Part shown: piece after piece, positions 17,321 through 25,705 of the stretch
Numbering within the stretch: the stretch's first letter is position 1
Layout: every line of letters starts with the position of its first letter
Assembly (NCBI GenBank): GCA_963846585.1
Contig: CAWJWO010000019.1
Span: forward strand, 237,437-301,436
From: JAAUTT01 sp963846585
GTDB taxonomy: Bacteria; Bacteroidota; Bacteroidia; Bacteroidales; JAAUTT01
Direction of reading: 5' to 3'
Length of the DNA stretch: 64,000 nt
Position numbers and translations under genes: made by a program
The notes under the pieces: model-generated
What the model saw: the letters and a program-made list of their open reading frames with translations, nothing else
The model's database searches: none
Told to the model about the DNA's origin: nothing

Positions 17321-20300
17321 ATTCGGTTCGCAAACACAGGCCTGAATCCTATAACCAGCATATCATCAACTTGTTCTAATGGTCCTTCCCACATCATAAC
17401 CCTTTCTTCAAGAAGGTTTTTTTGTTCATCCATTGGATATTGATGTATGGTAAGCAACAAATGCCTGAATCTCCTGTATTTAAACTTCTTACCTTCTGGC
17501 CCTCCAAATTGATCGGCATATCCATCTGTAAATAAATATATTATATCATTTTCATTCAGAAGAATTTGTTTATTTTCAAAAGATTGTTCCACTTCCATTT
17601 CATCTTCCAATCCAACTGAGAATCGCGATCCTCTGATTTCTGTAATTTTATTGTCACGTATCAGGTATATGGGATTCACCGCACCTGAGAATTCCAAGAC
17701 TTTAGTTTTTTTGTCAATTACACAAAAAGCAATATCCATTCCATCACGAAGAAATTGATTATCAACATCTTTGAATATGGACTCAAATTCTCTGTTTAGA
17801 ATATTTAAAATTTGTGAAGGATCATCAATTCCCTGGGAATGTGTTATTTTACGAAATAATTCAAACCCTATTATTGACATGAAAGCACCTGGAACTCCAT
17901 GTCCTGTACAATCAACTGCTGCGATATAAACTTTATTTCCATTTTCACTAATCCAAAAGAAATCACCGCTTACAATATCTTTTGGTTTATGAAAGACAAA
18001 CGATTCAGGTACAATCTTCCTGAACATTTTTTCAGATGGCATTAATGCTACCTGTATTCGTTTAGCATAATTGATACTATCTGTAATATTTTTGTTTTTA
18101 ATTGCTAGCTGTTCCCTCTGACGTTCAATTTTGAAGGATGCCATTTCTTTATCTTTGAGAATCTTATTGGTTTTTCTCAAATTATAGGTACGTAATCTGT
18201 AAATTATAAGCAATGAAATAAAAATAAAAAAACTATATAAGTAATAGGCCTGCGTTTTCAGCCAGAATGGAGATTCAACACTTATTAGCAAAGAAAGGCC
18301 CGTATTGTTCCAGACCATATCATTGTTGGATCCAATAACCTTAAAATAATATTCACCTGGCTGAAGGTTAGAAAAGGATGCTGTATGTTTATTACTGATA
18401 TAGATCCAGTTTTTTTCGTTATTGGAATAAAATTTATATGCATAAAGGTTTTTATCCGGAAATGTATAATCAAGTGCAGAAAAGTTAATAGTAAAAATAT
18501 TTGTCCTGTATGGAATTATTATTTTACCTGAGGCAATATTCTGAATTTTGTATTCACTTTTTGAAGTTATAATTTCAACCGATGTTATTACAACCGGAGG
18601 AACATAACTATTATTTGCCATTGAATCAGGATAAAATGAATTTAAACCCGCTACTCCTCCAAAATAAAGTTCACCTGATGGTGACTGGCATGCTGAATTA
18701 TAATTAAATTCAAAATCCTGCAACCCATCTGAAACATCAAATGACCTTATTTGAAATGTTTTGTTTTTTATAAAATTTATTCCTTTATTGGTGCTAACCC
18801 ACAGATTTTGGTTTTTATCAAATAATATAGCATAAATAAGGTCATCGGATAACCCTTCTCTCTCAGTTATCATTTTTACATCACCGTTTACGGGATTAAA
18901 CCTGTTAAGTCCTGATGCTGTACCAACCCATATATATCCTGATTTGTCAATACTGATTGAATATATGACATTACTTGTTAAAAGCTGTTTCCCCCTTTTG
19001 TCTGATAAATAATGTATAAATTTCCCTGATACAACATTAAGACAGTCCAACCCGTTATCAGTACCAATCCATAATTTACCCTGAGAATCCGTCGATAGAC
19101 AATATATTGAATTGTTAATCAATGAATTGCTATTTTCAGGATTGTTTAGGAATGTGGCTATTCGTTTTGATTTCATATCCAGCAAAATGAGGCCATGTAT
19201 AGTACCTACCCAAAAATGGTCATTATTCCAATTAATTATACTATTTACCTTATTATGGATTAAATTTTCAATACCCTTATAATGTTCTTTATTAAGATTT
19301 GTAAATGTTTTATTACCGGAGTTATAAAGTATTATACCATTATTTGTCCCCAGTAAAAATTTTTCATTTTGAAATTTACAAATGCAATTTATATAATTAC
19401 ATTCTTCATCGCCTTTCTTATTTAAATCGTAACTAACTACAGAATCAGATTTTCGGTCCAGAATATTTAATCCTCCGCCTGCAGTACCCACAAGGAATCT
19501 GTTATTATCAACAGGATAAATACAATCAACATCGTTAGAGGAAAATTTGTATGGCATATTCTCTGAAGCCTTGTAAGTTGAAAATTTTAACGGTTTTAAA
19601 TTCACTTTAACAAGTCCTTTAGTAGTACCAATCCAAAGCACACCGGATTTATCCTTTAAAATTGTATTTACTAAGCCATTAACAGAGCCAGAATTTAATG
19701 GTTGCATTTTCCGGAACTTTCTTTCTTTAATGTTAAAAAAGTAAAAACCATTACCTGTCCCAACCCATAACTCACCTGATCCATTATCTATTAAAGAGCT
19801 GATAATATTAGCATCAGGTGATTGTTTGGAATCTGTTTTTACAAAATATCTCTTAATTTCATTATCGTCAACATTAAATGATGTAAGTCCATTGCTTGTT
19901 CCTATCCAAAGGAGTCCGTTAACATCCTGGGTAATGGATCGGATATCATTATCGTTCAAACATAAAATACGTTTAAATAATTGAATATCCCGGTCAAAGA
20001 AATTTAATCCGTCCTTGGTTCCAACCCAAAGCCGGCCTTTATTATCTTCAAAAATCGGATATTTAAATTGAGCCGGGGAATATTTGAATATATCGTTAAA
20101 ATGTGAGAAGCTATGAAATGTTTTATTTTTTGGATTAAAGGATTCAAGCGTTTTACGTGTTTTAACCCAGATTACTCTTTTTGAATCTATAAATACGTTT
20201 AACACAACGTTATCACTGATTGAACCTGGGGAATTAGGATGATACTGATAATTCCTGAAAATACCTGATTTAAGGTCAAAAGAATTCAATCCCCTGTTGG

Positions 20301-20607
20301 TAGCTATCCAAAAAACGCCTGAATTGTCTTCGCAAATTGCATTTATATGATTATCCGATAACGAATTGTTATCAAATGGCTGATGTGTATAATTTATAAA
20401 ATTGTAACCGTCATACCTGTTTAGCCCATCTTCAGTACCAACCCATAAAAAACCCCGGGAATCCTGAATTATGGCGTTTATTTGTGATTGAGACAAGCCA
20501 TCATTTACTGAGTATAATTTTGCTTCGGGAAATGTTGCTTGTGCCCATGTTAAATTATTATTTAATAAGCAGATCAGTACAGTAAATAATAAAATTATCT
20601 TTTTCAT
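17317..20607 (-). CDS. Two-component-type beta-propeller sensor with Y_Y_Y domain and SpoIIE/PP2C phosphatase output
   Basis: This 1,096-aa protein has a signal peptide (residues 1-22) and about a dozen propeller repeats of the GLLWIGTSNGL type up to residue ~640. These form two periplasmic seven-bladed propellers as in hybrid two-component sensors. The Y_Y_Y domain (~660-760, FSALDYTFPDKNLYAYKF) is followed by one membrane helix (~785-803). A coiled coil then leads to a SpoIIE-type phosphatase (~870-1090). Metal-binding acidic residues are seen in IVSGDFFW, DCTGHGVPGAF, LFTDGYADQF and QVDDMLVIGF. It probably dephosphorylates a partner such as an anti-sigma-factor antagonist in response to an outside ligand. 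No such partner gene is adjacent. Confidence 0.93.
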   Translation of the reverse strand: MKKIILLFTVLICLLNNNLTWAQATFPEAKLYSVNDGLSQSQINAIIQDSRGFLWVGTEDGLNRYDGYNFINYTHQPFDNNSLSDNHINAICEDNSGVFWIATNRGLNSFDLKSGIFRNYQYHPNSPGSISDNVVLNVFIDSKRVIWVKTRKTLESFNPKNKTFHSFSHFNDIFKYSPAQFKYPIFEDNKGRLWVGTKDGLNFFDRDIQLFKRILCLNDNDIRSITQDVNGLLWIGTSNGLTSFNVDDNEIKRYFVKTDSKQSPDANIISSLIDNGSGELWVGTGNGFYFFNIKERKFRKMQPLNSGSVNGLVNTILKDKSGVLWIGTTKGLVKVNLKPLKFSTYKASENMPYKFSSNDVDCIYPVDNNRFLVGTAGGGLNILDRKSDSVVSYDLNKKGDEECNYINCICKFQNEKFLLGTNNGIILYNSGNKTFTNLNKEHYKGIENLIHNKVNSIINWNNDHFWVGTIHGLILLDMKSKRIATFLNNPENSNSLINNSIYCLSTDSQGKLWIGTDNGLDCLNVVSGKFIHYLSDKRGKQLLTSNVIYSISIDKSGYIWVGTASGLNRFNPVNGDVKMITEREGLSDDLIYAILFDKNQNLWVSTNKGINFIKNKTFQIRSFDVSDGLQDFEFNYNSACQSPSGELYFGGVAGLNSFYPDSMANNSYVPPVVITSVEIITSKSEYKIQNIASGKIIIPYRTNIFTINFSALDYTFPDKNLYAYKFYSNNEKNWIYISNKHTASFSNLQPGEYYFKVIGSNNDMVWNNTGLSLLISVESPFWLKTQAYYLYSFFIFISLLIIYRLRTYNLRKTNKILKDKEMASFKIERQREQLAIKNKNITDSINYAKRIQVALMPSEKMFRKIVPESFVFHKPKDIVSGDFFWISENGNKVYIAAVDCTGHGVPGAFMSIIGFELFRKITHSQGIDDPSQILNILNREFESIFKDVDNQFLRDGMDIAFCVIDKKTKVLEFSGAVNPIYLIRDNKITEIRGSRFSVGLEDEMEVEQSFENKQILLNENDIIYLFTDGYADQFGGPEGKKFKYRRFRHLLLTIHQYPMDEQKNLLEERVMMWEGPLEQVDDMLVIGFRPVFANRI

Positions 20608-20692
20608 AAATTAATCTGCACTGCTAATTTGTAATTTTTTAGCAAAATAGCAATATATAAATAAGAAAGATCGATTATATCTTTAAAAGATA

Positions 20693-22006
20693 TCAAATCT
20701 TTTTATGAGCAATTGCCAGATTTTCCAGCATCTCGGTAGTAACTGACTTAGGACGTTCCAATGAATAACCCAGGGCACGGTCCCAGATAATATTGGCACA
20801 AATCCCAATTGCTCTGCCTATTCCGAACAATACAGTATAAAAGTCATATTCACGGACACCATAATGCCATTGAATAGTTCCGCTTAATGCATCAACATTT
20901 GGCCATGGATTTTTAGCCTTCCCCTGTTCAATCAATACTTTAGGTACGATTTTATACAACATATTTGTTAACTCAAATAACTGATCGTTTTTAAAATGTT
21001 TTAAACAAAATTCATGTTGTATAGTGTACCTTGGATCTGTTTTTCTTAAAACTGCATGGCCATAACCCGGGATAACCTGTCCGGAATTAAGAGTATCCCA
21101 GACATATTGGCGTACCTGATCTTCAGAAGGAGACTTACCATCCATTTTAGCTAAAAAATCTTGCAGCCAACGCAATACTTCCTGGTTTGCCAATCCATGC
21201 AAAGGGCCTGCCAAACCATTAATCATAGCCGAAATAGAAAGATATATATCAGAAAGTGAACTTGATACAAGATGCCCGGTATGGGCACTTACATTACCGC
21301 TTTCGTGATCGCTGTGAAGTATAAAGTGAAGCCTTGAAACATCATCGTATGGTTTATCAATTCCCATCATATGTGCAAAATCCCCTCCCATATCAAGATT
21401 AGGATTTGATTGGATATGTTTGCCATTACGATAAACCTTATTATATATATAAGTAGCAATTTCAGGAAGTTTGGCAAGCAGATTTAATGAATCTTCATAA
21501 AATGGATCCCAATATTCCGATTTATTTATTCCTGCTTTATATTTTTTATTAAAAAAGGATTCACGGTGCATCGTAAGTATAGCAGATGAAAACATAGCCA
21601 TAGGATGACTTATTGAAGGAAATGCATCAATTACGTCATACACATATTTTGGAAGAATCCGTCGTTTGCTAAACTCATCAATAACTTCGGCAACTTCTTG
21701 TTCGTTAGGTATATCACCGGTCAGCAATAAATAAAAAGCACTCTCAACTGATGGCATTTCAGCACCTTTTTCTTTTGGGAGTTTAACAAACAGGTCAGGT
21801 AAAGTGTGTCCTCTGTATCTTATTCCTTCAATAGGATCAAGATATGAAATATCAGTTACGAGGCATTTTAAATCCCTCATGCCACCAATAGCTTTTGAAA
21901 TAGTAACTTCATCAATTACAACTTCGCCATAATCGTTCATCAACCGGTTAATGCGTGGTCTCCACCCTTCAATTTTTTCAAATAATTTTTCTTTCAGTTT
22001 CGACAT
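20693..22006 (-). CDS. gltA: Citrate synthase, eukaryotic (type I) form
   Basis: This 437-aa enzyme condenses acetyl-CoA and oxaloacetate, the entry step of the TCA cycle. Active-site segments are GLAGPLHGLANQEVL (first catalytic His), PGYGHAVLRKTDPRY (second His and oxaloacetate Arg) and a late aspartate region near SGTIQWHYG. The N-terminal KIEGWRPRINRLMNDYGEVVI and LDPIEGIRYRGHTLPDLF match the mitochondrial-like citrate synthases found in many Bacteroidota, not the NADH-regulated E. coli type. A palindrome without GC stem (about 20,676-20,692) lies just behind its stop. Confidence 0.95.
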   Translation of the reverse strand: MSKLKEKLFEKIEGWRPRINRLMNDYGEVVIDEVTISKAIGGMRDLKCLVTDISYLDPIEGIRYRGHTLPDLFVKLPKEKGAEMPSVESAFYLLLTGDIPNEQEVAEVIDEFSKRRILPKYVYDVIDAFPSISHPMAMFSSAILTMHRESFFNKKYKAGINKSEYWDPFYEDSLNLLAKLPEIATYIYNKVYRNGKHIQSNPNLDMGGDFAHMMGIDKPYDDVSRLHFILHSDHESGNVSAHTGHLVSSSLSDIYLSISAMINGLAGPLHGLANQEVLRWLQDFLAKMDGKSPSEDQVRQYVWDTLNSGQVIPGYGHAVLRKTDPRYTIQHEFCLKHFKNDQLFELTNMLYKIVPKVLIEQGKAKNPWPNVDALSGTIQWHYGVREYDFYTVLFGIGRAIGICANIIWDRALGYSLERPKSVTTEMLENLAIAHKKI

Positions 22007-22040
22007 ATCTGTTATTTTATATAGTCAATTAATACAAGTT

Positions 22041-22061
22041 GCAGGTAGCAGGTAGCAGGTT
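22041..22061. repeat. Tandem repeat, GCAGGTA heptamers
   Basis: Three heptamers lie in the gap between the thioredoxin-fold gene and gltA. A related TAACCTG tract, its approximate complement, occurs at 48,556. Confidence 0.65.
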
Positions 22062-22110
22062 AAAAAAGTCATCAATATGCTTTGTTTTATAAAATTAACA
22101 AAAATTCATT

Positions 22111-23253
22111 CTATTTGTTATAATACCTTCCCATATATTTGTTTTCTACTATAGTTTTCTTCAATTCCAAAGGATCAATCATTCCCTGGTTTCTATAGAT
22201 AATTTTTCCTCCTGGTTCTATAATCATTGTGTATGGCAGGGCGCCTTGCCAATTTGGATCTACCGCTTCAATTAATTCGTACACATCATTTTTATTAAAA
22301 ATAAAGTTTTTATTTGAAGCTTCTTCATTTTGAAGGAATTTAAGAACATCGCTTCTTTTATCGGGTTTATCGGCACTAATTGTAATAAATTCAAACGAAC
22401 GTTTGCGATACATTCGGTCAATAATAACCAAGTCAGGGAATTCGTTTGCGCATGGCCCGCACCATGTGGCCCAAATATTTATAAGCCTGAGCTTACCGGT
22501 TGAATCGTTTTTTACCAGTTCCTTTACTCCGTTTACATCAATTTCGTTTAGAGTTACCGGCAATTGCGCCCATTTTTTATAAAGCTGCTGGGTATATTCG
22601 CTTTTCCATGACCATTTTATAGAGCATCCAAACACTTTAGTTACCTGGTTTGTAACTGGTTTCCCAATTAACACCGCGTCAATAGCATTTCGAAGGTCCT
22701 CACCATTTCCGGTACCTGGTTTTTCATTTGCATCAATACGTCCAACGTACTTAAGCTTACGGTCTTTATCGAATACAAAGCAATGCGGGGTTGCAGCCGG
22801 GCCATATGCTAAAGCACATTTTTGATCATCGCCGTCATATAAATAAGGAAAATTGTAAGCTTTAGTTTTTGCCCTGACCTTCATTTCATCGTATGTATCA
22901 CCCATATCGGAATAATCTTCTTCAGATAGGTTTAATGCCGAAGGTGAGGTTGATGATATAACTACTACTGCTACACCTTTCTGTTTATAATCGGCAGAGA
23001 TGGCTATAATTCTATTTTCATAAGCCTGTGCGGTTGGACAATGGTTGCAGCTGAAAATTATAACCAATACGCCGGAGTTTTCAAAATCTTTCAGGGTATA
23101 TGTTTTCCCATCAACCCCCAACAAATTAAAATCAGGTGCTTTTGTCCCAATTTCAAGTGTTTTTATGTCGGGGTGGGTATTTTGAGTAAATACACTTCCA
23201 AAATAAGAAAGGATAAAAAGAACAGTTAATGTTGGTTTAATTAATTTTTTCAT
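22111..23253 (-). CDS. Secreted tandem peroxiredoxin-like/TlpA-like thioredoxin-fold protein
   Basis: This 380-aa protein has a signal peptide (1-23) and two thioredoxin folds. Domain 1 (~30-195) is AhpC/TSA-like: IGTKAPDFNLLGVDGKTYTL followed by IIFSCNHCPTAQAYENR, giving a CNHCP active-site motif. Domain 2 (~225-375) is TlpA/ResA-like: INIWATWCGPCANEFPDL with a classic CGPC and the cis-Pro loop GALPYTMII. It is probably a periplasmic disulfide reductase or electron-relay protein that joins both functions in one chain. It stands alone, with repeats upstream. Confidence 0.88.
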   Translation of the reverse strand: MKKLIKPTLTVLFILSYFGSVFTQNTHPDIKTLEIGTKAPDFNLLGVDGKTYTLKDFENSGVLVIIFSCNHCPTAQAYENRIIAISADYKQKGVAVVVISSTSPSALNLSEEDYSDMGDTYDEMKVRAKTKAYNFPYLYDGDDQKCALAYGPAATPHCFVFDKDRKLKYVGRIDANEKPGTGNGEDLRNAIDAVLIGKPVTNQVTKVFGCSIKWSWKSEYTQQLYKKWAQLPVTLNEIDVNGVKELVKNDSTGKLRLINIWATWCGPCANEFPDLVIIDRMYRKRSFEFITISADKPDKRSDVLKFLQNEEASNKNFIFNKNDVYELIEAVDPNWQGALPYTMIIEPGGKIIYRNQGMIDPLELKKTIVENKYMGRYYNK

Positions 23254-23267
23254 GGCTCAATTTATTA

Positions 23268-23425
23268 TAGTGCTTAGTACATAGTGCATAGTGCTTAGTA
23301 AAAGGCGTTTATTCGTTTAATCGTTTATAAAGTTTATGAGGTTTATAAGGTTTATAGACTTATGTGTTTACATAATTTAATATAAACTTTATAAACTTTA
23401 TCAACCTTATAAACTTTTTATAACC
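23268..23425. repeat. Composite repeat: TAGTGCT heptamers then TTTATAAGG/CCTTATAAA units
   Basis: Four to five TAGTGCT-type heptamers are followed by about twelve TTATAAACC-family units in both orientations. The tract reaches to one base before the stop of the oxidoreductase gene. Confidence 0.82.
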
Positions 23426-24424
23426 TTATAAACTTATAACAATATCTTTTTCAGCACTTTCGTATGCTCCAAATGCTATTTTAAGCACATTGTGGACATC
23501 GTCAAGAGTTGAAACCGGTGGTATATTTTTAATAATATAGTCGGAAAACGCCCGGGACTGGTTAACAAAAGATCCTAAGTATTCTACGTCGTCATCAATT
23601 TTTTCGCCATTTACATATAGAGCATCGGTGATAACAATATTTCCTTTTGTTCCAAAAATTCTAATCCCATTTATTAAATTACCATGATCCGATGTCCAGG
23701 ATTGCATTATCACCGACATGGAACCATCCGGATAAAGCAGGCTTACCTGCGCGATATCTTCGCATTCCATATCTTTTAAGACCATTTTAGATGTAAATCC
23801 ATGTAGTTTTGAGGGTTTCCCTAATAAATATAATGCCTGATAAATAAGGTGATTACCGCTATCTAACAACGCCCCGCCTTTACTGATTTCTTTAACAGCC
23901 CTCCATCCTTTTGAATGAGCTTCAGGAATAGTATGTGTAACAATGAATGAAGAATGAATAATTTGCCCTATTTTGCCCGATTCTATGTATTCTTTTGCTT
24001 TACATATTGCTTTGCGATAGACAAAATTATGTGCCGGGAAAATTTTTATCCCGTTAAGTATGGAAAGTTTTTTTATTTCTTCAAGTTGCATAAAATCGGT
24101 AACTACGGGTTTCTCGACCAATATATGCTTTTTAGCGGCAATGGCTGATTTAATTTGCGTGTAGTGATACGGATTGATACTGCCTATTATTAATGCATCT
24201 GTTTCAGGCGAATTGACAATTTCATCGAAACTCACAAAAGGCCTGATCCCAAACTCTGTACATTTGTTCTTAAGTAATTGCATTTCAACAGCTTTTTGCT
24301 GTTCGTTGCCAAAAAAAACATGGCACATACCTGTAATTTCAGCATCTTTATTATCCTTAAAACCTTTAACGTGCCAGTCGGCAATAAAGCCGCACCCAAC
24401 CATCCCAATTCTTAGTTTTGCCAT
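23426..24424 (-). CDS. Gfo/Idh/MocA family oxidoreductase
   Basis: The ATG at 24,424 is preferred over an upstream start at 24,469, because it places the Rossmann motif at the N-terminus (MAKLRIGMVGCGFIADWHVK) and gives 332 aa. The NAD(P)-binding domain covers about 1-120, with KHILVEKPVV carrying the EKP motif typical of the family. The C-terminal substrate domain contains GGALLDSGNHLIYQALYLLG, with the expected D-x3-H pair. Members oxidise or reduce sugars, inositols or related compounds. No sugar gene adjoins it, so the substrate cannot be named. Confidence 0.9.
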   Translation of the reverse strand: MAKLRIGMVGCGFIADWHVKGFKDNKDAEITGMCHVFFGNEQQKAVEMQLLKNKCTEFGIRPFVSFDEIVNSPETDALIIGSINPYHYTQIKSAIAAKKHILVEKPVVTDFMQLEEIKKLSILNGIKIFPAHNFVYRKAICKAKEYIESGKIGQIIHSSFIVTHTIPEAHSKGWRAVKEISKGGALLDSGNHLIYQALYLLGKPSKLHGFTSKMVLKDMECEDIAQVSLLYPDGSMSVIMQSWTSDHGNLINGIRIFGTKGNIVITDALYVNGEKIDDDVEYLGSFVNQSRAFSDYIIKNIPPVSTLDDVHNVLKIAFGAYESAEKDIVISL

Positions 24425-24672
24425 TATCTTAATAATAAAAAACAAATATAGGAGATCTCCGTATAACATGATAATATTTTACAAAAATCTGCAACTATGC
24501 AGAAAATGCTGCTGCTACCCCATAATCAATCTTAATAACCTGTAAGGGTAATAAGTTGATTGGTACATTAAAATTTAAATTTCGGAATAATAAGAATCAA
24601 ATTAACAGATCGTTTTGTGTTTGAAAGTTCGTCCGTTTACTGTTGGATACCTGATTTTCAGAGTCTGCATTA

Positions 24673-24906
24673 TTATAATGTGTCGATAATAGCGCACATT
24701 TCGTCCATTGATTTACTAAGTTTATATCCCAGCATTTCGACCATCTCTTTTTCCCTGCCAACTTTAAAACACACATCTTCATCGGTAATTACCGAGTATT
24801 TTTCTTTGAGTTTTTCTTTTTTGCCATTCCAATAACCTAAAGTATTTTTGTTTACCAACTTATTATTTGAATAAACTGTTGCGGTTTGAAAAGATTCTGT
24901 TTTCAT
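24673..24906 (-). CDS. CsbD-like small stress protein
   Basis: This 77-aa soluble protein is small but well supported. The core GYWNGKKEKLKEKYSVITDE, then VGREKEMVEMLGYKLSKSMDE, follows the CsbD pattern of W-x2-x-K-x2-K-x-K, a D-D/E turn, a glycine and a K-x-G-K/S repeat. The N-terminal ~25 residues are an extension. CsbD proteins are abundant general-stress proteins of unknown mechanism. The gene is divergent from a secreted coiled-coil protein that carries a regulon-type promoter module. Only a half-copy (TTATGTAA on the minus strand, 24,992-24,985) faces the csbD-like gene, so shared control is possible but weaker. Confidence 0.65.
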   Translation of the reverse strand: MKTESFQTATVYSNNKLVNKNTLGYWNGKKEKLKEKYSVITDEDVCFKVGREKEMVEMLGYKLSKSMDEMCAIIDTL

Positions 24907-25047
24907 AATGTATATTTTTAAAATTTAACGGCATAAAAATAAATATCAGAACTTTAAAAAGCATTATACAATTCTGTTAATCATTTACATAATTCATACT
25001 ATACAACCTATACAACTATATAACCTTTACAATTATTTGTACAAAGC

Positions 25048-25112
25048 TGTGAATGATGTAAGTTAATTACAAAGTTATGTAATAGTTCATTGTAATATTA
25101 GTCTCACCTTTG
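25048..25112 (+). promoter_or_regulatory. Copy A of the 65-bp direct-repeat promoter module (secreted coiled-coil gene)
   Basis: TGTGAATGATGTAA, a 13-bp spacer and TTATGTAA (25,048-25,082) are followed by 22 bp and the box CACCTTTG (25,105-25,112). The predicted start lies about 30 bp before the ATG at 25,149. Confidence 0.78.
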
Positions 25113-25148
25113 TTTTGAATTATAATTTACATTTAAAACTTTTATCAA

Positions 25149-25622
25149 ATGAAAAAAACAATATTATCCTTAACCATAACAGCATTTATGGCAGGAACAT
25201 TTTTTACAGCACAGGCTCAGCAAACTGATCAAAAATCTTCGGATGCCCGTGAAAATATGAGAGAAGCTAAAGCCAATGTTACTGAGGCGAAGCAAGATTT
25301 AAAAATTGCTAAACAGGATTCCCTTGCACAATTACCTAAATTTAAGAAAGATTGCGAAGCACAATTTAAAAGCAATGACAAGATTATTGCAGATTTGAAA
25401 GCCAAGCATCTGGATATGAATGAAAATGATAAGGCTACCTTCAGAAGTAAAGTAGAATTTCTTGATCAAAAGAACAGCGACCTGAAAATGAGACTTGCCG
25501 ACTATAAAAATGACAATGGACGGGAAGCCTTCAATGCCTTTAAAGATAATTTCAATGATGATCTTGACAGGGTTGGGAATGGACTTATGGAATTAACAAT
25601 CAATTATAATAATAAGAGGTAG
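25149..25622 (+). CDS. Secreted/periplasmic coiled-coil protein, probable stress protein
   Basis: This 157-aa protein has a signal peptide ending at AQAQQ (residues 1-24). The mature chain is almost wholly alpha-helical and charged (REAKANVTEAKQDLKIAKQD), then a segment with regular Lys/Asp spacing and a C-terminal GNGLMELTINYNNKR. There is no cysteine and no enzyme motif. Its promoter carries the 35-bp direct-repeat element, and the divergent neighbour is CsbD-like, so an envelope-stress role is inferred. A strong hairpin terminator follows. Confidence 0.8.
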   Translation: MKKTILSLTITAFMAGTFFTAQAQQTDQKSSDARENMREAKANVTEAKQDLKIAKQDSLAQLPKFKKDCEAQFKSNDKIIADLKAKHLDMNENDKATFRSKVEFLDQKNSDLKMRLADYKNDNGREAFNAFKDNFNDDLDRVGNGLMELTINYNNKR

Positions 25623-25669
25623 GGAAACATGCTTAAAGTGTGTTATTATCGGTCAAAAGTAATATATTC

Positions 25670-25704
25670 AAAAAAAGCAATATCGAAAGACATTGCTTTT
25701 TTTT
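25670..25704. terminator. Bidirectional intrinsic terminator
   Basis: Twelve-base arms AAAAAAAGCAAT (25,670-25,681) and ATTGCTTTTTTT (25,692-25,703) pair around a 10-base loop and give U-tracts in both directions. It sits between two convergent genes. Confidence 0.85.
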
Positions 25705-25705
25705 G

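Noticed and set aside
20676..20692. ATATCTTTTAAAGATAT palindrome behind gltA as a terminator
   Set aside because: There is no GC in the stem and no loop or U-tract; it could be an operator, but nothing else supports it.
23331..23402. TTATGTAA on the minus strand near 23,368 before the thioredoxin-fold gene
   Set aside because: It lies within the TTATAAACC repeat tract and lacks the upstream 14-mer.
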